Below, in pieces: positions 5,889 through 11,977 of a DNA stretch of 21,500 nt (positions within the stretch are counted from its first letter, which is position 1; every line of letters starts with the position of its first letter). The DNA is from a virus: positions 1 to 21,500 of IMG/VR virus record IMGVR_UViG_3300025889_001106; one strand, 5' to 3'. The position numbers and the translations under genes were made by a program. The notes under the pieces were generated by a model. It saw only the letters and a program-made list of their open reading frames with translations. It made no database searches and was not told the origin of the DNA.

Positions 5889-5963
5889 TACTGTTACTAG
5901 TAACTGTTTACTGTTTAATTAATAAATATTTAATCTAAACTGTTTACAGTTACAGTAACAGTA
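5889..5963. promoter_or_regulatory. Divergent control region: clustered ACTGT/ACAGT dyads (putative operators)
   Basis: Two complex arms form a 75-base imperfect inverted repeat around an AT-only centre. The outer 10 bases, TACTGTTACT (5889-5898) and AGTAACAGTA (5954-5963), are perfect. An inner 8-base match (GTAACTGT with ACAGTTAC) is offset by one base. Each arm repeats WACTGT or its complement ACAGTW in near-tandem (for example ACTGT-TT-ACAGT, and three successive ACAGTW in the right arm). Multiple dyads between divergent early operons are the expected form of repressor operators. The XRE regulator is a candidate ligand. The AT-rich centre could also serve as an origin. Confidence 0.6.
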
Positions 5964-5981
5964 TTGGGTGATTTGTAAAAA

Positions 5982-6011
5982 TAGACAACAAAAAAAATGC
6001 AAAATTATATA
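5982..6011 (+). promoter_or_regulatory. Candidate rightward sigma70-type promoter
   Basis: TAGACA (5982-5987) matches the -35 consensus in five of six positions. TATATA (6006-6011) lies 18 bases downstream (TTATAT with 17), in an A/T-only context. It sits right of the dyad cluster and would give a transcript starting near 6018, with a leader of about 95 bases before the ATG at 6113 that contains the hairpin at 6057-6086. The assignment is by consensus only. Confidence 0.4.
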
Positions 6012-6056
6012 AAAAAAATATGTTTAAATACAACAACTTACCTATATAAAAAAACA

Positions 6057-6086
6057 GTGGGTAAGTTTGCCTTCCAACTTACCCAC
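6057..6086 (-). terminator. Perfect 11-bp hairpin; intrinsic-terminator form on the minus strand
   Basis: GTGGGTAAGTT (6057-6067) and AACTTACCCAC (6076-6086) are exact reverse complements around an 8-base loop. On the minus strand the stem is followed by TG and then seven T, the form of an intrinsic terminator, which would stop leftward (antisense) transcription entering the early operon. On the plus strand it lies in the leader of the rightward operon. A second copy of the arm core, AACTTACC (6035-6042), upstream could pair alternatively with 6060-6067. Confidence 0.6.
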
Positions 6087-6112
6087 GTTACTAACTTATT
6101 AAGGAATATATT

Positions 6113-6265
6113 ATGCCTCTAAAACGTGGATATTCAAAAAAAACAATTAGCAAAAATATAAAAACTGAGATAAAAAGTGGTAAACCAAAAAAACAAGCTG
6201 TAGCAATTGCATTATCTGTTGCTAGAAAAGCGAGGGCAAAACGATCAAAAAGAAAAAAAAGATAA
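6113..6265 (+). CDS. Small basic DUF6496-like phage protein
   Basis: This encodes 50 residues and begins [15 protein letters not shown]. The pattern S-K-K-x-I-S-x-N-I, then G-K-P-x-K-Q-A-V-A-I-A-L, is the hallmark of a widespread small basic phage protein family of unknown function (DUF6496-like, recalled rather than searched). The C-terminus is almost all Arg/Lys, suggesting nucleic-acid binding. AAGGA lies seven bases before the ATG. It is the first gene of the rightward operon. Its end, an eight-A run followed by GATAA, is also where an HNH frame without a normal start begins, so part of the product might be a frameshifted fusion. Confidence 0.7.
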   Translation: MPLKRGYSKKTISKNIKTEIKSGKPKKQAVAIALSVARKARAKRSKRKKR

Positions 6266-6270
6266 CTTCA

Positions 6271-6606
6271 ATTAAGCATCAAAAGTTTGTAGCAAGTCAT
6301 CCGTGCATTATTTGTTCTAGTCCTATGGTTCAATGTTGTCATATCCGTAGTATTCCTAATTATGGAAACATAGGAATGTCAGTTAGAAATGATATGTTTT
6401 GTTTACCAATGTGCATTTTTCATCATCAACAACAACATGAAATTGGTGAGTTTTTTTTCTATAAAAAGTATGGTAAGAATCCTATACTGATTGCTGAACA
6501 CTTTGCTAAATTAAGTCCGTGCAAAAAAATTCAGAATGAGGTGGAAGGATTTTATGACGAACATAGAAACTATTTTAAATACGACGAAGATTATACTTTG
6601 CAATAA
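6271..6606 (+). CDS. HNH-type zinc-binding nuclease with no canonical start codon
   Basis: The frame encodes HPCIIC, then CCHIRSIP, GMSVRND, LPMCIFHHQQQH and EIGEFFFYKKYG, the order of the phage HNH/Ref or DUF968-like zinc nucleases (CxxC, H-x-R, LPxCxxHHxxxH, IGExxF). The first ATG (6325) lies after the conserved CIIC, so it would lose two zinc ligands. Upstream, back to the in-frame stop at 6223, there is no ATG, GTG or TTG. The start used here, ATT 6271, is provisional. Alternatives are ATA 6262 (overlapping the previous stop), ATC 6244, or a -1 frameshift on the A-run at 6253-6260, which would fuse it to the small basic protein. A homopolymer sequence error is also possible. Likely function: cutting or processing DNA in recombination or packaging. 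Confidence 0.62.
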   Translation: MKHQKFVASHPCIICSSPMVQCCHIRSIPNYGNIGMSVRNDMFCLPMCIFHHQQQHEIGEFFFYKKYGKNPILIAEHFAKLSPCKKIQNEVEGFYDEHRNYFKYDEDYTLQ

Positions 6607-6817
6607 AAAATTATACGACAAATTAGATTTCTTTAAAGTACCGCATAAAAAAATATCTTACAAAATAATTAAAGACATAACAAAATTATCTTATGAAGAA
6701 ATAGGAAAGCATTTTAATAAAAGCTGGTTTGCTATTTATCAATCATGCAAAAATGTTAATGATTCGTACGCAGATTTTTACGATAAGATTCTTAAGGAAG
6801 TTAAAAAGCGTATTTAA
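6554..6817 (+). CDS. DnaA-domain-IV-like small DNA-binding protein
   Basis: This encodes 87 residues, starting at the ATG at 6554 because AAGGA lies just upstream; an ATG at 6536 has no SD. The second half reads KLSYEEIGKHFNKSWFAIYQSCKNV, matching the layout of the DnaA C-terminal helix-turn-helix (LSLPEIGxxFGxRxHxTVxHAxxKI). The ATPase domain is absent. It probably binds DNA, perhaps at the AT-rich control region, to steer replication or transcription. It begins within the HNH gene (52-base overlap) and its TAA shares a base with the next ATG. The similarity is by eye. Confidence 0.55.
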   Translation: MTNIETILNTTKIILCNKKLYDKLDFFKVPHKKISYKIIKDITKLSYEEIGKHFNKSWFAIYQSCKNVNDSYADFYDKILKEVKKRI

Positions 6818-6960
6818 TGCTAAAAAATATATCAAAGCCGAAATTAAAAAAACTACAAGACGCAATACAAACAAAGCAAACCGAAGTAGAGATAATGCAG
6901 AAAAAACTAAGTAAAGATAGATTTTCTGAGTATTTAAGAAAAAAATTGTTGGAATCATAG
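6817..6960 (+). CDS. Small helical Lys-rich protein (47 residues)
   Basis: The ATG at 6817 overlaps the preceding TAA (TAATG), and the frame runs to the TAG at 6958-6960. The 47 residues (MLKNISKPKLKKLQDAIQ at the start, SEYLRKKLLES at the end) form a continuous charged helix with about one third Lys/Glu. Coupling to the upstream gene is the main support, as it has no SD of its own. A longer frame across the same bases (6729-6914) lacks an SD and overlaps both neighbours, so I prefer this one. Function is unknown. Confidence 0.5.
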   Translation: MLKNISKPKLKKLQDAIQTKQTEVEIMQKKLSKDRFSEYLRKKLLES

Positions 6961-7001
6961 ACAAATCAGTATAACTATAACGAATACAAAATCAAACAAG
7001 T

Positions 7002-7045
7002 AATAGGCGAGATTTCTTTTTATTAGTTTTTTTTTCTCGCCTATT
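7002..7045. repeat. Intergenic 11-bp inverted repeat with a T-rich loop
   Basis: AATAGGCGAGA (7002-7012) and TCTCGCCTATT (7035-7045) are exact reverse complements separated by 22 bases that are almost all T on the plus strand. No T-run follows the stem on the plus strand, so it is not a typical intrinsic terminator. It sits in the 102-base gap between the 47-residue gene and the 39-residue gene, the longest gap in this part of the operon. Confidence 0.6.
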
Positions 7046-7062
7046 ATTTAACAGATAATATT

Positions 7063-7182
7063 ATGGGTTTAACAACAAGCACTAGTTTAAGCGAATTATA
7101 TACAAAAAGATTTGCAAAAGGCCGATATAAAAATATGGGCAAAGGTAAATCTTACACAAAGAAAAAACGTAAAAAAAAATAA
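7063..7182 (+). CDS. Small basic protein (39 residues)
   Basis: The ATG at 7063 and the TAA at 7180-7182 define 39 residues. It starts MGLTTSTSLSELYTKRFAKG and ends in a run of Lys/Arg. The next gene starts immediately after its stop, and a hairpin lies directly upstream. Basic tails of this type bind nucleic acid nonspecifically. It has no strong SD, so confidence rests on tiling and on the resemblance to the other short basic proteins of this operon. Confidence 0.45.
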   Translation: MGLTTSTSLSELYTKRFAKGRYKNMGKGKSYTKKKRKKK

Positions 7183-7509
7183 ATGCCTCAACCACCACGA
7201 CAAATTGTTCTTGGTCATAGGAAAATAAAAATACATAGGTGGACTGCGCAAACTGCGACAAGACATAACGCCTATGGAGAGTTTGAATCTTCTAAAGATA
7301 AAATATCAATTAATAGAACATTAAAACCAAAAGTAATGGCTAATACTTTATTGCATGAAATAATGCATCTTATTGCTGACCATTATCACTGGGAAATACC
7401 ACTTAAAGATGAAGAACGGATATGCGAAACTACAGGAAATGCTTTAAGTGATCTTTTTTCGCAAAACCCTAAACTACTTGATTTTTTATATAATTCATTT
7501 ATTGAATAG
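7183..7509 (+). CDS. Phage zinc metallopeptidase (HExxH)
   Basis: The 108-residue protein contains the zincin signature H58-E59-I-M-H62 in LLHEIMHLIADH. A downstream acidic helix (DEERICETTGN, about 76-86) offers a third zinc ligand, E78 or E82. The N-terminal part forms beta strands (QIVLGHRKIKIHRW, KISINRTLKP), as in the small SprT/ImmA-like metallopeptidases common in phages. The likely role is cleavage of a host or phage protein; the target is unknown. The gene abuts the 39-residue gene (0 bases) and is followed two bases later by the ParB-like gene. Confidence 0.7.
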   Translation: MPQPPRQIVLGHRKIKIHRWTAQTATRHNAYGEFESSKDKISINRTLKPKVMANTLLHEIMHLIADHYHWEIPLKDEERICETTGNALSDLFSQNPKLLDFLYNSFIE

Positions 7510-7511
7510 AC

Positions 7512-8135
7512 ATGAAGGTAGAAATAATTGAAATTGGTAAATTAGTACCATACGAAAACAATCCTAGAAAAAATCTAAACGTAGATAAAGTTGCAAAGTC
7601 TATTCAGGAATTTGGTTTTCAACAACCAATAGTAACTGACAAGGATATGAAAATTTTAGTCGGTCACACAAGATATTTTGCAAGTAAAAAATTAAACCTA
7701 GATAAGGTCCCAGTAGTGATAGCTGACCTGGATTCAAGCAAAGCAAAAGCATATCGTATAGCTGACAATAGAGTTGCACAAGATAGTTCATGGGATTTAC
7801 CTAAATTAAATTTAGAAATAGCTTCTTTAAAAGAAGATAATTTTAATATTGATATTTTGGGTTTTGAAGATTTGGAATTAGACAAATTTGCCGGTAGAGC
7901 AGATCCAGTTTTTGAAGCATCTAATGAAGTTGTAGAAAATATAAATTATCAAGAATTAGATGCACCAATTTCAGGCGTTAGAATGATACAATTATTTTTA
8001 GATCAACAAACAGAACCAAAATTTAAACAAATGGTTGATTTTTTTAAGAAGGAATATAATACAGAAAATTTAACCGACACAGTATATTCAATAGTAGAAA
8101 ATGCATATAATAAACGTCAAACCAATTCTAACTGA
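7512..8135 (+). CDS. ParB/sulfiredoxin-fold DNA-binding or nuclease protein
   Basis: This encodes 207 residues. The first 90 follow the ParB N-terminal domain: IEIGKLVPYENNPRKN (6-21), VAKSIQEFGFQQPIV (27-41), VGHTRYFASKKL (50-61, the GHxR box) and YRIADNR (81-87). The phage members of this fold are often found beside DNA methyltransferases or base-modification genes and may act as nucleases, nucleotide-binding enzymes or DNA guides. No methyltransferase domain is fused here. The C-terminal 75 residues include GVRMIQLFLDQQTEPKF and a helical region ending at the stop. The TET/JBP gene starts 35 bases inside this one, so the two are likely coupled. Its role in the cassette is inferred. Confidence 0.78.
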   Translation: MKVEIIEIGKLVPYENNPRKNLNVDKVAKSIQEFGFQQPIVTDKDMKILVGHTRYFASKKLNLDKVPVVIADLDSSKAKAYRIADNRVAQDSSWDLPKLNLEIASLKEDNFNIDILGFEDLELDKFAGRADPVFEASNEVVENINYQELDAPISGVRMIQLFLDQQTEPKFKQMVDFFKKEYNTENLTDTVYSIVENAYNKRQTNSN

Positions 8136-9012
8136 CGAAGAAATTAAAAATTTAGAGGGAAAATATTTAGATGATTCTCACATTAAACATTTAATAAATA
8201 AAGATACAATTGTTTACAATGAGAATGGTGAGCCCATTTTAGTCCTAATAAAAAACTGCGTACCAAGTAATATTGCTAAAGATGCATATTATTCTTTAAG
8301 GAAAGCCGCATCTAAAACAAATAATAGAGGAGTTGCCGCCGGTGAATTGCCAAAAGATTTAAAAGTTGGAGATAAATGGGAGGGTTTTACTGTTGGTAAA
8401 ATCGCAAATGGAAGAGCATATCGTTTAAAAAAAGATGGAACAATTTCTAATAGCCCAGTAGCTAAAGCAGTTGAATCAGGAATTATAGGTTATGCAGATA
8501 GATATCCTAGAATACCTTATTGCCGAACCACTGCATTCACTGAAAAAAATTTTGATGAATACAAAAAATCAGTTCCATACATTCAATTAATTTCTAAACT
8601 TTTTCAAAAGTATTTACCGGAGCGTTACAATAATCAATTAGCTAAATACAATGAAACTCACGAAGATTTTAAAATAAAAAATACAGTATTTACCACAGTA
8701 ACCGTAAATAGAAATTTTAGAACTGCCGCACACTATGATGCCGGTGATTTGCCTGAAGGTTTTGGTAATTTAGGAGTTTTATCTACAGGAAAATACAAAG
8801 GTGGATATACTGTTATTCCCAGGTATGGTGTAGCAGTAGATGTGCAAAATTGTGATCTAGCTTTGTTTGATGTACATGAATTACACGGTAATACCGAATT
8901 AATATCTAGCGAACCATTTGAAAGAATATCAGTTGTTGCTTATTTTAGAAAAAAAATGGTAAATTGCGGTAGTGCAAAAGAGGAATTAGAATTAGCTAAA
9001 AGTAAATTATAA
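8101..9012 (+). CDS. TET/JBP-family 2-oxoglutarate/Fe(II) DNA dioxygenase
   Basis: This encodes 303 residues. The catalytic half reads TTVTVNRNFRTAAHYDAGD (about 198-216) with H211-x-D213 as iron ligands, then FGNLGVL, GGYTVIP, YGVAV, LALFDVHELHGN with H259 or H262 as the distal iron ligand, and ERISVVAYF with R275 to hold 2-oxoglutarate. These are the hallmarks of the TET/JBP oxygenases, which hydroxylate the 5-methyl of pyrimidines in DNA. The H259-R275 spacing of 16 equals that recalled for kinetoplastid JBP1. The N-terminal 190 residues are a separate region with no recognised motif. No cytosine-5 methyltransferase is visible in the window, which favours thymine (giving 5-hydroxymethyluracil) over 5-methylcytosine, but one may lie outside. 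Its TAA shares one base with the next ATG. Confidence 0.83.
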   Translation: MHIINVKPILTDEEIKNLEGKYLDDSHIKHLINKDTIVYNENGEPILVLIKNCVPSNIAKDAYYSLRKAASKTNNRGVAAGELPKDLKVGDKWEGFTVGKIANGRAYRLKKDGTISNSPVAKAVESGIIGYADRYPRIPYCRTTAFTEKNFDEYKKSVPYIQLISKLFQKYLPERYNNQLAKYNETHEDFKIKNTVFTTVTVNRNFRTAAHYDAGDLPEGFGNLGVLSTGKYKGGYTVIPRYGVAVDVQNCDLALFDVHELHGNTELISSEPFERISVVAYFRKKMVNCGSAKEELELAKSKL

Positions 9013-9656
9013 TGTGCGGTGTTGTCGGTGCATATTCAAAAAACGGAGTTAAAATTAATAAATTTAAAGAATTATTGAAACAAGCTAGGATTAGAGGTTT
9101 GCACGCCTGTGGTATTGCTTATATTAATAACAATAAATTAGTAAGTAAAATTATCACAAATTCAATAGATGAATTAGAATTAAATAATATTAATACAAAT
9201 TATATAATAGGACATACTAGATATAGCACATCAAATTTAAAATTTAATCAACCAATTTATGATAAAAATTTAGCAATAGTTCACAATGGTGTGATAAGTC
9301 AAATCAATCCAAAAGAATGGAAAAATATATATAAATATAATTTTACAACAGAGAATGATAGTGAAATACTTTTAAGGGATATACAAAATAATAAACACCC
9401 ATTAAATAGAAAAGGATCTATCGCAAGCATCGTTTTAGCAATCAATAAAAATATAGAATTTTATTTTTTTAGAAATGAAACTAGACCATTATACTATAGT
9501 TTTGATGAAGATTTATATATTGCTAGTACCAAAGATATTTTGGAAAGATCAAATATTAAAAATATTATTAAAACAAAAAGTTGTATTGAATATAAATTAG
9601 TAAACGAAAAAATACAAACCAACACAATAAGAAAATGCGAAGGAGATTTACAATGA
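9012..9656 (+). CDS. Stand-alone class II glutamine amidotransferase domain
   Basis: This encodes 214 residues and starts Met-Cys-Gly, with C2 as the N-terminal nucleophile after Met removal, which fixes the start codon. Further Ntn-hydrolase motifs are R28-G29-x2-ACGIA (like RGPDDSG), I66-G67-H68-T69-R70-Y71-S72, H91-N92-G93 and ENDSE (114-118). It matches the glutaminase domain of GlmS, PurF and asparagine synthetase, but no synthase domain is attached. Free-standing domains of this type supply ammonia to a partner enzyme. Here the coupled amidoligase is the obvious partner. The ATGA overlap and the amidoligase SD inside its last codons tie the two genes. Base composition around 9301-9360 is very AT-rich. 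Confidence 0.85.
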   Translation: MCGVVGAYSKNGVKINKFKELLKQARIRGLHACGIAYINNNKLVSKIITNSIDELELNNINTNYIIGHTRYSTSNLKFNQPIYDKNLAIVHNGVISQINPKEWKNIYKYNFTTENDSEILLRDIQNNKHPLNRKGSIASIVLAINKNIEFYFFRNETRPLYYSFDEDLYIASTKDILERSNIKNIIKTKSCIEYKLVNEKIQTNTIRKCEGDLQ

Positions 9657-10522
9657 TTGATTTATCTAAATGTACTTGGGGTTATGAAATTGAATGGGGT
9701 GATATAAATAGAAATATTAAAATTCCTGAAGAATTAGGTTCATGGGAATATGCTGAAACAGATATTATAAATATAAATGAACCATATAAATATATAGCTT
9801 GCGATCCTTTAGGTTTAGAACCAAAATTTGGTGGCGAGATAAATACTAAACCAACTAAAAGTTGGAATCAACAAATAACAAATATTTTTAAATTACATGA
9901 TATTTTTTTAAAAGAGGGAAACAAACCTACGGCGGGTTGTGTAAATCATGGTCATTTACATGTTCATATCCCAGGACTTAAAGATAATATTGAATGTTTA
10001 AAAAAATTAATAAAATATATTAAACAATATCAAAAATTAATTGTAGATGTTTGTTATCAATATTACGATTATCCCAATATAAAAAAACACAAAGGAAAAA
10101 TGTATTTGAAATATGATGGCGGCAGATTAATGCCTGATTATATGTGTGATAATATTATTAATCTAGCAACTGATTTTGATAGCTTTATAAAACTACATTG
10201 TGCAGGAAAAGATGGTATTTCAATGGGCAGACCATTTAGGTATGCAATTAATACTTATTGTTTAAAACATACTAATACTATTGAATTTAGATGTTTTAGA
10301 TCAACTATTAAAAAAGAAGAAATTATTGATCAATTTAAATTTGTAGAAAAATTTTTAGAATGTGCATTTTTTACTAATCAACCAATACATGAAATATTCC
10401 AAGCAAATGATTATAAATTTCCTAAATTTTATTTTGACGAAAAAGAATTTAGTGGTTGGATTAAAACTAAATATCCTAAAGAACGAGGAACAAAAAAAAG
10501 ACAATTTTATGAAGCTAATTAA
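9653..10522 (+). CDS. Glutamine-synthetase-fold amidoligase
   Basis: The start is the ATG at 9653, with AGGAG at 9641-9645; this gives 289 residues. Motifs follow the phage/bacterial amidoligase (COOH-NH2 ligase) family: G10-Y-E12-I-E14-W, an F-G-G-E62-I-N segment, GCVNHGHLHVHI with H101, H103 and H105, and TIEFRCFRST with E211 and R213. The family makes amide bonds between carboxylates and amines using ATP, through an acyl phosphate; the E/H positions bind Mg-ATP. Paired with the upstream glutaminase it could form an amide on an amino acid or base-linked acid. The predicted product is unknown, and the substrate could be free or DNA-bound. It overlaps its neighbours by 4 and 14 bases. Confidence 0.8.
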   Translation: MIDLSKCTWGYEIEWGDINRNIKIPEELGSWEYAETDIININEPYKYIACDPLGLEPKFGGEINTKPTKSWNQQITNIFKLHDIFLKEGNKPTAGCVNHGHLHVHIPGLKDNIECLKKLIKYIKQYQKLIVDVCYQYYDYPNIKKHKGKMYLKYDGGRLMPDYMCDNIINLATDFDSFIKLHCAGKDGISMGRPFRYAINTYCLKHTNTIEFRCFRSTIKKEEIIDQFKFVEKFLECAFFTNQPIHEIFQANDYKFPKFYFDEKEFSGWIKTKYPKERGTKKRQFYEAN

Positions 10523-11015
10523 ATGTTCAGAAATTTTATTTAAACAACATGTAACAGATAATAAAGCAGATAAATTTGCAAAAACATTTATAGCAAAAGC
10601 TAATTTACAATCACAATGGGATAATTGTTATGGCCTATTTGAAAATGATCTACTAGGTGCTATGATTGTTACTTTTAGCAAAAGAGAACCAAAAACAGCT
10701 AATTTACAATTACTTCACACATTTGCAAAACATAGAGGAAAAAAAATTGGTTCATATCTTATGAATTATTCTTTACATCTTTCAATTCAAAACAAATGTA
10801 AATATTACAGAGTTTCAGCAGAACCTGAAGCAATTAATTTTTATAAAAAAATAGGATTGCGTATGCTTGGTGAACAAAAATCAAAATGTCAATTAAGTAT
10901 GTTTAAAATTGTAGATGAAAATTTTTTTAATGGTAATTATGATTTAAACGATAGTCATATTAAAAAAGCCATTTATAAAAAAGGTAAGGGCGGTTGCGTT
11001 AAAATTTTTAAATAA
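10509..11015 (+). CDS. GNAT-family acetyltransferase
   Basis: I start it at the ATG at 10509, giving 168 residues; longer forms run inside the amidoligase gene. The acetyl-CoA loop is HRGKKIGSYL (75-84, R/Q-x-x-G-x-G/A type), followed by an alpha helix and the conserved C-terminal strand AINFYKKIGLRML (108-120), which is motif B. An N-terminal helix region and a beta-rich segment (GAMIVTF) complete the fold. It probably acylates an amine on the modification product, the amidoligase substrate or a small molecule. A Lys/Gly-rich tail (KKGKGGCVKIFK) may bind DNA. The TAA overlaps the next ATG by one base. Confidence 0.78.
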   Translation: MKLIKCSEILFKQHVTDNKADKFAKTFIAKANLQSQWDNCYGLFENDLLGAMIVTFSKREPKTANLQLLHTFAKHRGKKIGSYLMNYSLHLSIQNKCKYYRVSAEPEAINFYKKIGLRMLGEQKSKCQLSMFKIVDENFFNGNYDLNDSHIKKAIYKKGKGGCVKIFK

Positions 11016-11977
11016 TGGACTTTAGAAAAGCAGAAAATAGGAGAGAGGGTTTTATTCAATGGTATGCTTGGTCCTTACAAAACAAAGATTGTGATCCAGC
11101 TATTTGGTTATTGAATTATTTGTTTAATAGATTTGAACACAATATAGAGCAAAAATATTGGATAGCTTGGTTATACGGCACAACTTATTATTTACCCACA
11201 GCTTGGATTATATGGAATGAATTTCCTGACTTTGAATTAGTTGATATTGAGAGATTAACTGAATGGAATAATGTTAATTATAAAAGATTACGTTATCAAA
11301 CAGATACTAAATATAATAAAGGTTTTTTACCACAACAATTTGTTAGCTATAAACATTGGGTGTTGCACAATAACAACAACGGCACACAAAAACATAGATT
11401 TGACGAACTAACAAAACATAATGCTTTTCTCAATGTATGGAACTCAATAACTAAAAACCTATACAAATTCGGTAGATATTCTACATGGTTTTATATGCAA
11501 ACTCTACATGAATGTGTTGGAGTTAATTTATTCCCGGATAACCTTAAATTAGATGATTATAGCGGTAGCCGTTCACATAGAAATGGTCTTTTGTTTGCTT
11601 TAGGTATGGACAATTACATTGATAAAAAATTATCTAAACAAATAACACAAGGCCTGGAGTATGAAGCCAAGCAAATACAGTTAGAGGTCAAAGAGAGATT
11701 TAAAGTATCTACTAATCCATATACCATGGAAACTTGTTTATGTTCTTTTAAAAAAATATTCAGAAGATCAAAGGGCAGATACTTAGGTTATTACTTAGAT
11801 AGACAAGCAGAAGAAATTAAAAAAGTAGAACAAGACAATTGGAACGGTATAGATTGGCAAGTATTTTGGGACGGCAGAAATGAAACATTACACCCTGTAC
11901 TTGCAAACAGTTATGAAATACAACCAATATTATATAATCAATTCCTAGACACAGGCAACTTTATGAGGGCAATATGA
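11015..11977 (+). CDS. Helical enzyme of the hydroxymethyl-pyrimidine hypermodification type (putative)
   Basis: This encodes 320 residues, mainly alpha-helical and rich in Trp/Tyr. Conserved-looking blocks are YWIAWLYGTTY (48-58), KFGRYSTWFYMQTLHE (151-166), SGSRSHRNGL (183-192), METCLCSFKK (238-247) and RYLGYYLDRQ (255-264). These patterns and the pairing with a P-loop kinase point to the all-helical proteins first described as alpha-glutamyl/putrescinyl-thymine pyrophosphorylases, now linked to 5-hydroxymethyl-dU DNA kinase or amino-acid:DNA transferase activity. Which of these it is cannot be decided from sequence alone, and the family call is by eye. It is coupled to the kinase by an ATGA overlap. 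Likely substrates are base-linked or nucleotide-linked pyrophosphates. Confidence 0.55.
   Translation: MDFRKAENRREGFIQWYAWSLQNKDCDPAIWLLNYLFNRFEHNIEQKYWIAWLYGTTYYLPTAWIIWNEFPDFELVDIERLTEWNNVNYKRLRYQTDTKYNKGFLPQQFVSYKHWVLHNNNNGTQKHRFDELTKHNAFLNVWNSITKNLYKFGRYSTWFYMQTLHECVGVNLFPDNLKLDDYSGSRSHRNGLLFALGMDNYIDKKLSKQITQGLEYEAKQIQLEVKERFKVSTNPYTMETCLCSFKKIFRRSKGRYLGYYLDRQAEEIKKVEQDNWNGIDWQVFWDGRNETLHPVLANSYEIQPILYNQFLDTGNFMRAI

Noticed and set aside
6729-6914. Plus-strand 61-codon open frame
   Set aside because: It overlaps two better candidates in other frames and has no SD; the TAATG-coupled 47-residue gene at 6817-6960 fits the operon better.
6743-6964. Minus-strand 73-codon open frame with many hydrophobic residues
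   Set aside because: It mirrors the Lys-rich plus-strand genes; A-rich coding read backwards yields Phe/Leu, giving a false membrane-protein look.
7600-7885. Minus-strand open frames inside the ParB-like gene
   Set aside because: Shadow frames opposite a gene with clear ParB motifs.
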